A stretch of 34,532 nt of DNA, taken from Verrucomicrobiota bacterium. Lineage in GTDB: Bacteria > Verrucomicrobiota > Verrucomicrobiia > Opitutales > Opitutaceae. The notes beneath the pieces were generated by a model. That model was given only the letters and a program-made list of their open reading frames with translations, ran no database searches and had not been told where the DNA came from. The position numbers were made by a program, and so were the translations under genes. The stretch lies in the NCBI GenBank assembly GCA_023433275.1, contig JAEZDN010000066.1, positions 1 to 34,532 on the forward strand. Direction: 5' to 3'. Position 1 is the first letter of the stretch, and every line of letters starts with the position of its first letter. Below, one piece after another: positions 7,270 through 17,185 of this stretch.

Positions 7270-9333
7270 CTACTCCACCGCGATATCCGAAAACTCCGCC
7301 ACGGACATTGCGCCGGAATTATGCGAGGCAATCGCGATGCCCACCTTCACCGTCGCGGGCATCACGATGGTGGCACTTCCGAGGAGTGTCCATGTGACGC
7401 CTTCGTCTCGGGACGCGTAGCCGGAAAATACATTCCCCGTGCGCACCAGCCGAAACCAGGAGTCGAAGGTCGGCCCGTTCTCCGGCGTCGAGGTGGTCTG
7501 GGCGCCCCCTCCGGTGCGCGCCTGAAACACCTGACCGTGCCAGCCCGTGATCGCGACAAATGCGTTGGCCGCGTTCCCGGCGTCGGCCGCGCGAATCATC
7601 AAGCCGGCCTTCGTCCAGCCATCCGCCGGGTCGAACCGTTTCGACCGCGCCGTGATGGTCACATCGCCCGTCCATTCGCGTGCCGCCAGCAATCCTGAAT
7701 CACTGCTCCCCCAGATGTCGCCGCCCGTCGCGGACACCGTGACGAGCGATCCGAATTCCGACGCGCTCCCCGTCGTGTTGCCCCAGGTCTGCGGCGCGTA
7801 AACCCCGGGCGGCGGCAACGGCAGTTCGCTCGACAGCTCCACGCCGTCGAACACCGCCGTCGTCAGGTTGCCGGGGTTGTGCGCGCTCGCGACCACGCCG
7901 ATGAACACATGTTCACCCATGACCACCGTCTTCGAGCCCACCTGTGTCCAATGCACGCCATTGGGCGAGATGTATCCCGTGAAAACATTGCCCACGCGCT
8001 TAAGCTTAACCCAATGCGCCGGGTTCACCCGTGGGCCACCCACGAGCTCGGTGGTGGCCCCCGCCGTCGCCCGCGTCTGGAACCCGCACACATTGGCCGC
8101 CGTCAGCAGCATCGCCGCATTCGCCGAGGTGGAATCGAAACTCGAGCGGATCATCACGCCGGCCTTGGCCCAGCCGTGCGTGTTCGTGAGACTCGCCACC
8201 CGTGCGACGATCGTACCGTCGCCAATCCACGGCTGGTAATGCATGCGCAGGGCGTCGGCCCCGCCCCAGATGTCGCCTCCGCCCGCCCGGAGCGTAAACG
8301 CGTTGCCCGATCCTTCCGTCGAGCCCGCGGGCCCGACCGCCCCGATGTCACCGCCGACCCATCCCCCGCTGTCACTCTGGGACGTGCCCCCCGTGCCGGC
8401 GTCCGCTGACGTCGTGATCGGGACAATGGCGGTGTATTCTGAAAAACTTCCGCCCGTACCCACCACGCGCAAACGGTAGCGATACTCCGTGCCCGGAGTC
8501 AGCCCCGTATCGGCGAATTGCCGCGCTTCCGTCGGCAGGACCGACACGCGCGCAAATGCCGGGGCCGCGGCGGTGGCGCGTTCCAATTCAAATCCCGTGG
8601 CACTCCCGGACGCGTAATCCCAGGCGAGGTTGACGGTGTTCGCCGTGCTCGACGCGACCCGGAGGTTCGTCGGCGTGGCGGTGGCCTCCGCGGTGAGTTG
8701 CATGAAATCATCCGCCATCGCGAGGAAGGAGGAGGCGTTGTTGTGACTCGAAACAGCGAACCCCACCCGCACGGTCGCGGGCATATCAACGGTCACTGAA
8801 CCCAGGGACGTCCAATTATCCCCGTCGTACGAGCGGTAGGCCCGGTAAGTATTGCCGACGCGATCCAACATCAGCCACACGGGCAGCCCCGTCCAGCCGC
8901 CGTCAACAAATGCCGTGGTGCCGCCAGCGGCACTGCGCGATTGCAGGCCGATGTGATTGCCCGGCGTGGCGAGCACCATGACATTCTTTGCCCCTGGCGT
9001 GAGGTTTTCTCGAATCATCAACCCGACTTTCGCCCACCCATGGCCCGTCCCGGGGACGAAACGCGCGACCAACGAGCCGTTGCCCGTCATGGCCCGGTGA
9101 CGGAAGTGAAACGCGTCGGTCGCGCCCCAGATGTCAGCCCCGGAGCCTTGCAGCGTGATCACGCCGTTGGCCTCCTGGCTCGAGCCTGCCACGCCGACCG
9201 CGCCGACGTCCTCCGCGAGCCATCCGCCCTGCGCTGACAAGCTCCCGGTCGCACCCGCCCATAATATCGCCGACACGATCAGGAAAGCCAGGCGAGCCAC
9301 GGGGCGGGACGGGGTGCGGCACAGGAGTTTCAT
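7270..9333 (-). CDS. Secreted protein with three concanavalin-like modules and one FN3 domain
   Basis: This 687-residue protein has a signal peptide (about 1-35, hydrophobic core LAFLIVSAILWAGATGSLSAQ). One beta-sandwich module of about 175 residues occurs three times (about 36-215, 325-500 and 515-687). Each copy carries a DIWG motif, a GW(A/T)K(V/A)GxMIR motif, a later RVGN/RTGN and a final SHN-type strand. This matches the DUF1349/concanavalin-like module common in secreted carbohydrate-active and cell-surface proteins. A fibronectin type III domain (about 217-310, with NLRVASSTANTVNLAWDYA) lies between modules 1 and 2. No catalytic domain is visible, so it is more likely a binding or adhesion protein. 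It lies 110 bp downstream of the RND pump operon on the same strand and may have its own promoter. Confidence 0.8.
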   Translation of the reverse strand: MKLLCRTPSRPVARLAFLIVSAILWAGATGSLSAQGGWLAEDVGAVGVAGSSQEANGVITLQGSGADIWGATDAFHFRHRAMTGNGSLVARFVPGTGHGWAKVGLMIRENLTPGAKNVMVLATPGNHIGLQSRSAAGGTTAFVDGGWTGLPVWLMLDRVGNTYRAYRSYDGDNWTSLGSVTVDMPATVRVGFAVSSHNNASSFLAMADDFMQLTAEATATPTNLRVASSTANTVNLAWDYASGSATGFELERATAAAPAFARVSVLPTEARQFADTGLTPGTEYRYRLRVVGTGGSFSEYTAIVPITTSADAGTGGTSQSDSGGWVGGDIGAVGPAGSTEGSGNAFTLRAGGGDIWGGADALRMHYQPWIGDGTIVARVASLTNTHGWAKAGVMIRSSFDSTSANAAMLLTAANVCGFQTRATAGATTELVGGPRVNPAHWVKLKRVGNVFTGYISPNGVHWTQVGSKTVVMGEHVFIGVVASAHNPGNLTTAVFDGVELSSELPLPPPGVYAPQTWGNTTGSASEFGSLVTVSATGGDIWGSSDSGLLAAREWTGDVTITARSKRFDPADGWTKAGLMIRAADAGNAANAFVAITGWHGQVFQARTGGGAQTTSTPENGPTFDSWFRLVRTGNVFSGYASRDEGVTWTLLGSATIVMPATVKVGIAIASHNSGAMSVAEFSDIAVE

Positions 9334-9385
9334 CCAAGCATCCTAGCAGTCGCCGCCCCCTCTTGGCATCCCGGGGAACCCGTCC

Positions 9386-9399
9386 AGCCCCATGGGGCT
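9386..9399. other. Perfect 14-bp palindrome between the pump gene and the secreted protein gene
   Basis: AGCCCCATGGGGCT is a perfect palindrome in the 110-bp gap. On the minus strand a second short hairpin (GGGGA/TTCCCC arms) precedes it. No T-run follows, so a factor-independent terminator is not well supported. The hairpins could separate the efflux operon from the secreted-protein gene. Confidence 0.35.
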
Positions 9400-9443
9400 T
9401 TCTCCCAAGGGGAACTCTGGAATCCCCGAGCCGCCACCCAGCT

Positions 9444-12400
9444 TCAGGTGTGCAGGGGTGTTCCTTCCGCTCCGTCCACCGGTGCCGGAGTTCTGCCTCG
9501 CTTGAACCGTAACCGGATGCGATCGAGCCACAAATACACCACCGGCACAGTGTAGAGCGTGAGCAACTGGCTGACCGCAAGCCCGCCGACAATCGCGAGG
9601 CCGAGCGGACGGCGCATTTCCACCCCCTCTCCCATGGATAGCACGAGTGGCAGTGCGCCGAGGAGGGCGGCCAGGTTGGTCATCAGGATTGGTCGAAGCC
9701 GCAGTTGAGCGGCCTCGTAAATCGCCGCTTGCGGCGTCAACCCGTCGCGCCGTTCCCGCACCAAGGCCACGTCGATCATCAGGATCGCGTTTTTCATCAC
9801 GATGCCGATGAGCAGAAACAGGCCGAGCTGCGCGATCAGGGTGAACTCGGTGCCCGTCAGGCGGAGTGCGAGCAGCGCCCCCAAACCGGCCGACGGCAAC
9901 GTTGAGAGGATCGTCAGCGGATGAACCAGGCTTTCATAAAGCACGCCGAGCACCAGGTACACCGCCACCAACACCGCCAGGATCAACCAGTGCTGGTTTT
10001 CCAACGCGGCCTGGAAGGTCTGCGCGGATCCCGCCAGCTTCGCCTGAACTTCCGTGGGCAACATGATGCCTTGCATGGCGCGCTCGATCGCCGCCAGCGC
10101 CTCCTGCAGCGACACGCCGGGCGCGAGCGAAAACCCGATGTTTTCCGCCACGAACTGCTCGCGATGCTGCACCTGGTCTTCCACCAGCGCATACTCGTAG
10201 CGCGTGAACGCCGACAACGGCACGCGCGAGCCGTCGGCCGCGATCACCTGCACCTGGTCGAGCACCACCGGATCCTGCGTGTACTGGGGTTCGAGCTCCA
10301 TGATCACGCGGTATTGGTTCAACCGGTTGTAGAGGGTCGTCACCTGCCGCTGGCTGAATGAATTGTTCAGGACCTGCGTGATCATCCGCATATCGACCCC
10401 GAGGCGCCGCGCCGCCTCACGATCCACGTGCAACATCACCTGCTTCGTCCCGCCGTCGTTCGGCGTGTCCACATCCGTGAGCTCTGGCAATTCCTGCAGC
10501 GCCTGCGCGATCTTCCCCTCCCATTGCCGCAACAGGCTCACCTCGCTGGTGAGGATGGCCAGATCGTAGGACCCGGCATCCGAGGAGCGCGGCGGCTGGA
10601 TGTCCTGCGACACGTTCAGCCAGAGATTGCCGCCCGCCACCGGCGGCGCCTGCAGGCGCAACCGGTTGATCACTTCCCGCGCCGAGTCGCGTTCGCTGCG
10701 GGGCTTCAGCCGGATCATCATCCAGGAGTTGCTCAAACCCGCTCCACCGCCCGTGAAACCCATCACGTCCTGGACCGCCGGGTCCGCCATGATGAGCTTC
10801 CGATACGTCTCGATCTTCGGCTGCATGACCTGGAACGAGAACCCGTCGTCCCCGCGGGCGAAGCCGTTCAGCTGCCCCGTGTCCTGCTCCGGCAAAAAGC
10901 CCTTGGGCGCGCTGTAGAACAGCGAGACGTTGAGCGCGATGATGCCGAGCAGCACCAGGAGCGTGAGCGTGGTGTGCCGCAGCACCCAGCCCAGCGTGCG
11001 CCCGTAACCGCGGCGCAGACCGTCGAAAAACCGCATGCCGGCATCGCGCCACCGGCCGCCGCCGCGCTCGTGCTTCGCCTCGAGCCAGCGCGCGCAGAGG
11101 CTGGGGGTCAGCGTCAGCGAGACCAGCAGCGAAACCATCATGGCCGCGGCCAGCGTGATCGAGAACTCGCGAAACAGCTGCGTGACGAGCCCGCCCATGA
11201 ACAGGATCGAGATGAACACGACCACCAGGGAGAGATTCATCGCCAGCAGCGTGAAGCCCACCTCGCCCGCTCCGGCCATCGCCGCGCGCATCGGGGTCAT
11301 GCCCTGCTCGATATGCCGGGAAATGTTCTCCAGAACCACGATCGCGTCATCCACCACCAGCCCGGCCGCCACGATCAGCGCCATCAGCGACAGGTTGTTC
11401 AGGGAGAATCCGTAAAGGTACATCACGCCGAACGTCCCGATGATCGACACCGGGATCGCCACGCACGGGATCAGCGCGCCACGGGGACTGCCCAAAAACA
11501 GCAGCACGACCAGCATCACCAGGCTTGAGGCGATCAGCAGCGTGCGCTGCGACTCATGGAGGGTGCCACGGATCGAGGGCGACCGGTCCATCACCACCGC
11601 CAGTTCGGCGTCGTCCGGCACCAGCGCGCGCAGGCCGGGCAGTTGCTCGTTGATCGCATCGATCGTGGCGATGATGTTCGCGCCCGGCTGGCGCGTGACC
11701 GTCAGCAGCACGGCCGGCCGGTCATTGTGGAATCCACTGCTATAGCGGTTCTCCACCGAGTCGGTGACTTTGGCCACGTCGCCCAACCGGACCGGCGCGC
11801 CGTCGGTATAGCGGATGATCAGGGGCAGATAATCGGCCGCCTTCCGCAGCTGGTCGCTCACCTGGACCTGCCATTGCCGGTCTCCGGCTTCCAACATGCC
11901 GCGCGGCTGGAGCGAATTCGTGTCCCCGATCGCCCGCCGCACCTCATCCAGCGCAATGCCGTGATGCGCGAGCGCGTGCGGGTTCAATTGCACGCGGATG
12001 GCCGGCAGCGAACTGCCGCCCACCGTCACCTCGCCCACGCCGCTCACCTGGGAGATTTTCTGGGCCAGGATCGTCGCGGCGAAATCATACAGGTCCCCCG
12101 GGGCGATGTTCGCCGAACTCAGCGCGATCGCCATGATCGGCGCGGAGGACGGGTTGACCTTCCGGTAGGAGGGGTTGCGCGGCATGCCGGCGGGCAGCTG
12201 CCCGCGCGAGGCGTTGATCGCGGCCTGAACATCGCGCGCGGCCGCATCGATGTCGCGGTCCATGGCGAATTCCACGGTGATGTTGACCTGACCCTGCCGG
12301 CTGCTCGACGAGATCGCCGTCACCCCGGCAATGCTGCCGAGCGCGCGCTCCAGCGGCGTGGCCACGCTCGTCGCCATCGTTTCCGGGCTCGCCCCGGGGA

Positions 12401-12551
12401 GTGAGGCGTTCACGCGGATGGTCGGAAAATCCACCTCGGGCAGCGGGGCAACCGGCAGCAGGTTGTACGCGAGCGCGCCCGACAGCACGAGCGCCACCGC
12501 GATCATGGTGCTGGCAATCGGCCGGCGAACGAAGGGAGCGGAGAGGTTCAT
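9444..12551 (-). CDS. mdtC: RND efflux pump inner-membrane subunit, MdtC-like
   Basis: This 1035-residue proton-driven RND transporter is of the hydrophobe/amphiphile family and would work as a heteromultimer with the MdtB-like subunit encoded upstream. It has the classical twelve-segment layout with two large periplasmic loops. The proton-relay acids are in VVDDAIVVLEN (TM4), and the TM10 lysine is in IVMKNAILMID. The N terminus MNLSAPFVRRPIAST and the motif PLPEVDFPTIRV are typical. I chose the ATG at 12551: an in-frame start 29 codons upstream would encode low-complexity sequence that begins inside a REP-like palindrome, while AGGGA lies about 9 nt before this ATG. Family substrates include bile salts, novobiocin and similar amphiphiles. 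No outer-membrane channel gene is adjacent. Confidence 0.92.
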   Translation of the reverse strand: MNLSAPFVRRPIASTMIAVALVLSGALAYNLLPVAPLPEVDFPTIRVNASLPGASPETMATSVATPLERALGSIAGVTAISSSSRQGQVNITVEFAMDRDIDAAARDVQAAINASRGQLPAGMPRNPSYRKVNPSSAPIMAIALSSANIAPGDLYDFAATILAQKISQVSGVGEVTVGGSSLPAIRVQLNPHALAHHGIALDEVRRAIGDTNSLQPRGMLEAGDRQWQVQVSDQLRKAADYLPLIIRYTDGAPVRLGDVAKVTDSVENRYSSGFHNDRPAVLLTVTRQPGANIIATIDAINEQLPGLRALVPDDAELAVVMDRSPSIRGTLHESQRTLLIASSLVMLVVLLFLGSPRGALIPCVAIPVSIIGTFGVMYLYGFSLNNLSLMALIVAAGLVVDDAIVVLENISRHIEQGMTPMRAAMAGAGEVGFTLLAMNLSLVVVFISILFMGGLVTQLFREFSITLAAAMMVSLLVSLTLTPSLCARWLEAKHERGGGRWRDAGMRFFDGLRRGYGRTLGWVLRHTTLTLLVLLGIIALNVSLFYSAPKGFLPEQDTGQLNGFARGDDGFSFQVMQPKIETYRKLIMADPAVQDVMGFTGGGAGLSNSWMMIRLKPRSERDSAREVINRLRLQAPPVAGGNLWLNVSQDIQPPRSSDAGSYDLAILTSEVSLLRQWEGKIAQALQELPELTDVDTPNDGGTKQVMLHVDREAARRLGVDMRMITQVLNNSFSQRQVTTLYNRLNQYRVIMELEPQYTQDPVVLDQVQVIAADGSRVPLSAFTRYEYALVEDQVQHREQFVAENIGFSLAPGVSLQEALAAIERAMQGIMLPTEVQAKLAGSAQTFQAALENQHWLILAVLVAVYLVLGVLYESLVHPLTILSTLPSAGLGALLALRLTGTEFTLIAQLGLFLLIGIVMKNAILMIDVALVRERRDGLTPQAAIYEAAQLRLRPILMTNLAALLGALPLVLSMGEGVEMRRPLGLAIVGGLAVSQLLTLYTVPVVYLWLDRIRLRFKRGRTPAPVDGAEGTPLHT

Positions 12552-12627
12552 GGGCGCATCCCTTTTTCCCGGTACGGGCCGGGCTCGCTCGGGCCTGGCT
12601 TCCATGCGCCCAACCATTGGCATCCCG

Positions 12628-12651
12628 GGACCGAGCAAGCTCGGCCCCTAC
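12628..12651. repeat. REP-like palindrome between the two RND pump genes
   Basis: The element reads on the minus strand as GTAGGGGCCGAGC followed by TTGCTCGGTCC, with a CCGAG/CTCGG stem. It lies 27 bp 3' of the MdtB-like stop codon. Other members of this 'GTAGGGGCCGAGC' family are at 32267, 32304 and 33915. Confidence 0.75.
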
Positions 12652-12678
12652 GGGAGGCAGAGGTGGTGATCAGCGCCT

Positions 12679-15600
12679 TCATGAGATCGACTGGTCTGGC
12701 ACCGCATCCGCCGAAAATGGGGCCTGAGTTTCCTTCTTCTTCGCCCGGCGCGCCAGACGGTCGAAGAACAGGTAAACCACCGGCGTCGTGAACAGAGTCA
12801 GGACCTGGCTCACCAGCAATCCTCCCACCATCACGAGGCCCAGCGGCTGCCGCAACTCGGCGCCCGAACCGGTGGATAGCATCAGCGGCAGTGCGCCAAA
12901 CAACGCGGCGAGCGTGGTCATCAGGATCGGACGGAAGCGCAGCATCGCCGCCTGCCGGATCGCCTCACGGGGTGACATCCCCTGCTTGCGCTCCGCTTCG
13001 AGCGCGAAGTCGATCATCATGATGCCGTTCTTCTTCACCAGGCCGATGAGCAGGATGATGCCGATGATGGCGATCATATCGAGCGGGCGACCGCTGATCC
13101 AGAGGGCGAGCAGCGCGCCGACCGCCGCCGACGGCAGCGTTGAAAGGATCGTGATCGGGTGGATCGCGCTCTCGTAGAGCACGCCCAGCACGAGATACAT
13201 GGTCACGACCGCCGCAAAAATCAGGAACAGGGTGCTCGACAGCGAATCCCGGAACGCGTGCGCCGCCCCCTGGAACCGCAGGTCGATCGCGGCGGGCAAT
13301 TCCAATTCCTTCTCCGCGCGCTCGATCGCCTTCACCGCGGCGCCCAGCGAGGAACCGCGGGCCAGATTGAACGAAACCGTGACGGCCGGGAATTGCCCGA
13401 TCTGGTTGATCAAGAGGGTTGCCTGGCGCTCCAAGACCCGAGCCACGGTCGCGAGCGGCACCTGGCCATTGCCGCGACTGTTGACATAAATGCCCTCCAG
13501 CGAGTGCGGACCCGTCGCCAGGCGCGGGTCCATTTCCAGGATCACCCGGTACTGGCTCGATTGCGTGAACAACGTCGAGATCTGGCGCTGCCCAAACGCA
13601 CTGTACAGCGCGTCATCGATGCTGGCCACGCTCACTCCGAGCCGGCTCGCCGCATCGCGATCGATCTCCACGAACGCCTGCAGGCCGCGATTCTGGAGAT
13701 CACTCGCCACGTCCGAAAGCTCGGGTTGTTCCTGCAGGTGCGCCACCACCCGCGGCGTCCATTCATGCAACAGTTCCTCATCCGGGCTCGTCAGCGTGAA
13801 CTGGAACTGCGTGCGGCTCACCCGATCCTCGATCGTCAATTCCTGCACCGGTTGGAGATAGAGCCGGATCCCATCCACTTCCTGCGCCGCGGTCCGCAAT
13901 CGGTCCACGATCTCGAGCGCGTCCGCGTCCCGCTCGCCGTGGCCCCGGAGATTGATCAGCATCCGCCCGCTGTTGAGCGTCGCGTTCGTGCCGTCCACCC
14001 CGATGAACGAGGACAGGCTGCGCACCGCGGGATCCTCGAGGATCTTGGCCGCCAGCGCCTGCTGCCGCTCTGACATCGCCGAGAAGGAGATGGATTGCGG
14101 CGCCTCCGTCACGGCCTGGATCGCGCCGGTGTCCTGGAGGGGAAAGAAACCCTTCGGCACCACCAGATACAGGAGCGCGGTCACGACAAGGGTCGCGACC
14201 ATGACCAGCAGCGCCGGGCGCTGGTGTTCCAGCACGCGATCGAGCATCTTCCCGTACCAGGTGATCACCTTCTCCAGGAAACCGTGCGCCTCATGCTCGC
14301 CCGGCTTGGGCTGCGGCAGCATGCGGGCGCACATCATCGGCGTGAGGGTCAGCGACACGAGCAGCGAGATCAGGATCGAGACCGCCAGCGTGATCGCAAA
14401 CTCGTGGAACAGGCGCCCGACCACCCCGCCCATGAACAGGAGCGGGATCAATACCGCGATGAGCGAGATCGTCAGCGAGACCAGCGTGAACCCGATCTGG
14501 GCCGCGCCCTTCAACGCCGCCTCCATCGGCGGCGAGCCTTCCTCCCGATAGCGGGCGATGTTCTCCAACATGACGATGGCGTCATCGACGACAAAGCCCG
14601 TGGCGATCGTCAGCGCCATCAGCGTGAGGATGTTCAGCGAGTAACCCGCCAGGTACATCACCCCGAAGGTGCCGATCAGCGAGAGCGGCACCGCGATGCT
14701 CGGGATGATCGTCGCGGCAATGTTTCGCAGGAAGACGAAGGTCACCAGGACCACGAGCAGGATGGCAAAGATGAGCTCGTGCTGCACTGACTTCACCGAG
14801 GCCCGGATGCTCTGCGTGCGGTCGGTCAGGACCGTGAGTTCGGCCGCTGCGGGCAGGCTCGCCTCAAGTTGCGGCAACAGGGCCCGCACGCCGTCGACCA
14901 CCTCGATGACATTCGCCCCGGGCTGGCGCTGGACATTGATCAGGACGGCCGGCAGGTCGTCGGCCCAAGCCGCGAGGCGGCGGTCCTCGGCCGCGTTCTC
15001 AATGCGCGCCACATCACCGAGCCGCAGGGGCGAACCCTCGCGCCAGGCAATGATCAGGTTGCGGAATTCCTCCACCGACCGGAGCTGGTCGTTGGCATCC
15101 ATCAGGATCGTGCGCACCGGGCCGTCGAAACTGCCCTTCGGCTGGTTCACGCTGGCGGCGGCGATGGCCGAACGGATGTCGGAAAAGTTGAGTCCGCGGG
15201 CGGCGAGTTCGCCCGGGTTCACCTGCACACGCACGGCCGGACGCTGACCGCCGGCGAGGCTCACCATGCCGACGCCGGGCAGCTGCGCGAGCTTCTGCGC
15301 GATGCGCGTGTCCACGAGATCGTGCACCTCGGGCAGCGGCATCGTGGCGGAAGTCACCGCGAGCGTGACGATCGGCGTATCGGCCGGGTTGACCTTGCGG
15401 TAAATTGGCGGCGCCGGGAGGTCGTTGGGCAACAGGTTGTCCGCCGCGTTGATCGCCGCCTGGACCTCCTGCTCGGCCACGCCCATGTCGAGATCGAGCG
15501 AAAACTGCAGCGTGATCACCGAGGCCCCGCCGGAACTCGACGACGACATCTGGTTGAGGCCGGGGATTTGTCCGAAACGCCGCTCGAGTGGCGCGGTGAT

Positions 15601-15786
15601 CGAGCTGGCCGTCACCGCCGGGCTCGCGCCGGGGTGAAACGTGAACACCTGGATCGTCGGAAAATCGACCTGGGGCAGCGCCGCGACCGGCAAAAGGCGG
15701 TACGCCATGATGCCCGTCTGCAACAGCGCCACCATCAGGAGGCTCGTCGCGACCGGGCGAAGAATGAATGGCTTCGAGAGGCTCAT
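12679..15786 (-). CDS. mdtB: RND efflux pump inner-membrane subunit, MdtB-like
   Basis: This 1035-residue RND transporter is paralogous to the next gene. The N terminus MSLSKPFILRPVATSLL and the motif AALPQVDFPTIQV are characteristic of MdtB/MdtC proteins. TM4 carries the proton-relay acids in FVVDDAIVMLEN, and TM10 carries the lysine in GLVKKNGIMMIDFA. The periplasmic porter and docking domains lie between TM1-TM2 and TM7-TM8. Order on the minus strand is adaptor, this subunit, MdtC-like subunit, matching the mdtA-mdtB-mdtC operon of enterobacteria. The gaps of 178 and 127 bp each hold a REP-like element, so the operon is looser than usual. Two different RND subunits behind one adaptor point to a heterotrimeric pump. 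Confidence 0.93.
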   Translation of the reverse strand: MSLSKPFILRPVATSLLMVALLQTGIMAYRLLPVAALPQVDFPTIQVFTFHPGASPAVTASSITAPLERRFGQIPGLNQMSSSSSGGASVITLQFSLDLDMGVAEQEVQAAINAADNLLPNDLPAPPIYRKVNPADTPIVTLAVTSATMPLPEVHDLVDTRIAQKLAQLPGVGMVSLAGGQRPAVRVQVNPGELAARGLNFSDIRSAIAAASVNQPKGSFDGPVRTILMDANDQLRSVEEFRNLIIAWREGSPLRLGDVARIENAAEDRRLAAWADDLPAVLINVQRQPGANVIEVVDGVRALLPQLEASLPAAAELTVLTDRTQSIRASVKSVQHELIFAILLVVLVTFVFLRNIAATIIPSIAVPLSLIGTFGVMYLAGYSLNILTLMALTIATGFVVDDAIVMLENIARYREEGSPPMEAALKGAAQIGFTLVSLTISLIAVLIPLLFMGGVVGRLFHEFAITLAVSILISLLVSLTLTPMMCARMLPQPKPGEHEAHGFLEKVITWYGKMLDRVLEHQRPALLVMVATLVVTALLYLVVPKGFFPLQDTGAIQAVTEAPQSISFSAMSERQQALAAKILEDPAVRSLSSFIGVDGTNATLNSGRMLINLRGHGERDADALEIVDRLRTAAQEVDGIRLYLQPVQELTIEDRVSRTQFQFTLTSPDEELLHEWTPRVVAHLQEQPELSDVASDLQNRGLQAFVEIDRDAASRLGVSVASIDDALYSAFGQRQISTLFTQSSQYRVILEMDPRLATGPHSLEGIYVNSRGNGQVPLATVARVLERQATLLINQIGQFPAVTVSFNLARGSSLGAAVKAIERAEKELELPAAIDLRFQGAAHAFRDSLSSTLFLIFAAVVTMYLVLGVLYESAIHPITILSTLPSAAVGALLALWISGRPLDMIAIIGIILLIGLVKKNGIMMIDFALEAERKQGMSPREAIRQAAMLRFRPILMTTLAALFGALPLMLSTGSGAELRQPLGLVMVGGLLVSQVLTLFTTPVVYLFFDRLARRAKKKETQAPFSADAVPDQSIS

Positions 15787-15825
15787 GGCGCGCTCCTCCC
15801 CTCGCCATGCAGGCCGGCTCGGCCC

Positions 15826-15904
15826 TTAGGAGCCTGCTTGCAGGCGGTGGAATACGGGCGCGAGCGCGACGTCGCAAAAATCGCCTGCCAGCAGGCTCGT
15901 ACAG
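15826..15904. repeat. Inverted pair of REP-like palindromes between adaptor and MdtB-like genes
   Basis: The left element TTAGGAGCCTGC with TTGCAGGCGG (15826-15848) and the right element ATCGCCTGCC with AGCAGGCTCGTACA (15880-15903) are inverted copies of the 'GTAGGAGCCTG' family. Together they form a BIME-like unit of about 79 bp. It begins 61 bp 3' of the adaptor stop codon. Related copies are at 21939, 25723 and 26074. Confidence 0.8.
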
Positions 15905-15964
15905 ACGGAAAATGAGAGGACACCGAGGTGAGGACGAGTTGGGTTGCGTGATTCCGAATCGGGC

Positions 15965-17185
15965 TCATTTGCCCTTTTTCTTCTTGGCCGGCTCCCCCCG
16001 CGGTGCGGGCGGCGTCGGGTTGTCCGTCACCACCACCACGTCCCGTCCCTCCCGCAGGCGGTCAATGCCCTCGAGGACGACGGCGTCGCCCTCGTTCAAG
16101 CCGGCCGTCACGGCCTGTTCGAGCCCCTCCGCGGTGCCGAGCACGATATCGCGCACGGACGCCTGGGTTTTCTCGTTCACGATATAAACATACGTGCCGC
16201 GCGAACCGAATTGCACCGCGGCCGACGGGATCACGATCGCATCCTTCAGCGTGCGCACCTTGACGCGGATGTTCACGAACTGGTTCGGGAAAAGGCTTTC
16301 GTCCTCGTTCGGGAACTCCGCCTTGATCTTCAGCGTGCCCGTGGCGAGGTCGATCTGGTTGTCCACGGTCGTCAGCGTGCCCGTGGCCAGGCGCTTCTGT
16401 TCGCTCCGATCCCATGCCTCGACCACCAGCTGCTCACCAGCGCGCAACGGTTCGAGCACCTTCGGCAAATCGACCTCGGGCACCGTCGACATCACCGCGA
16501 CCGGCCGCGTTTGCGTGATCGTCACCAAACCGTCGGAACTGTTCGCGCGGATCAGGTTGCCCACATCCACCCGGCGCAATCCCAGTCGCCCGGTGATGGG
16601 CGCCTCGATCCGCGTGTACGCCAGTTGCAACCGCGCGTTGTCGGCCGCGGCCTGGTCCGAAGCCAGCGCTCCCTCGCGCTCGCGCACCAACGCCTGCTGG
16701 GCTTCCATCTGCTGGCTCGTCACGAGTTGCTTTTCATAAAGCTGCTGGAAACGCTCCAAGTCGGCCCGCGCGGTCTGCAATTGCGCCTGGTTTTGCCGGA
16801 GCTGTCCCTCGGCCTGCGCCAACCGGATGCGATACGTCTCGGGGTCGATCTCCGCCAGCAACTGGCCCTTCTCGACCCGCTGGCCCTCCTCAAAGTGAAT
16901 GCGCATCAGCTGGCCATCCACCCGGCTCTGGACCGTGACCGTGCTGAGGGGCGTCACTGTGCCGATGGCCTTGAGGTGAACCGCCAGGTCCTTTCGCTCC
17001 GCCTTCACCACCCGCACCGGCATGGCCGGCGTCCGGCCCGTGCCTGCCCAAGCCGGATTGGGTCCCCAACGGTTCAACGGTGGCTTCTCCCGAAAGCTGA
17101 AATACCAGGCGCCTGCTCCAAAAAGCGCGACGACAACGATATAAAGCAACCAGCGATAACGGGAAGGCAACGGGAGTGCGGACAT
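15965..17185 (-). CDS. mdtA: RND efflux periplasmic adaptor (membrane fusion protein), MdtA-like
   Basis: This 406-residue adaptor would link the inner-membrane RND pump to an outer-membrane channel. It has an N-terminal membrane anchor (about 13-31, LLYIVVVALFGAGAWYFSF). The first half of the biotinyl-lipoyl domain follows (GTVTPLSTVTVQSRVDGQL, about 95-113, and VEKGQLLAEIDP). A long helical hairpin comes next (about 120-190, rich in Q, A, R and E), then the second lipoyl half (YTRIEAPITGRLGLRRVDVG) and the beta-barrel and membrane-proximal domains (FPNQFVNIRVKV, VIPSAAVQFG). The C terminus is lysine-rich (AKKKKGK). Being first in the operon, it probably carries the promoter in the 230-bp gap shared with the divergent DUF4097-like gene. 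Confidence 0.93.
   Translation of the reverse strand: MSALPLPSRYRWLLYIVVVALFGAGAWYFSFREKPPLNRWGPNPAWAGTGRTPAMPVRVVKAERKDLAVHLKAIGTVTPLSTVTVQSRVDGQLMRIHFEEGQRVEKGQLLAEIDPETYRIRLAQAEGQLRQNQAQLQTARADLERFQQLYEKQLVTSQQMEAQQALVREREGALASDQAAADNARLQLAYTRIEAPITGRLGLRRVDVGNLIRANSSDGLVTITQTRPVAVMSTVPEVDLPKVLEPLRAGEQLVVEAWDRSEQKRLATGTLTTVDNQIDLATGTLKIKAEFPNEDESLFPNQFVNIRVKVRTLKDAIVIPSAAVQFGSRGTYVYIVNEKTQASVRDIVLGTAEGLEQAVTAGLNEGDAVVLEGIDRLREGRDVVVVTDNPTPPAPRGEPAKKKKGK

Noticed and set aside
9343..9531. A Gly/Pro-rich frame overlapping the end of the MdtC-like gene (ending GGFPGMP-like)
   Set aside because: It looked like a possible frameshifted C-terminal extension, but no slippery site is evident and the in-frame stop gives a normal pump length.
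12552..12638. A 29-residue N-terminal extension of the MdtC-like pump
   Set aside because: It begins inside a REP-like palindrome and adds no family sequence; the ATG at 12551 gives the standard MNLSAPFVRRP start.
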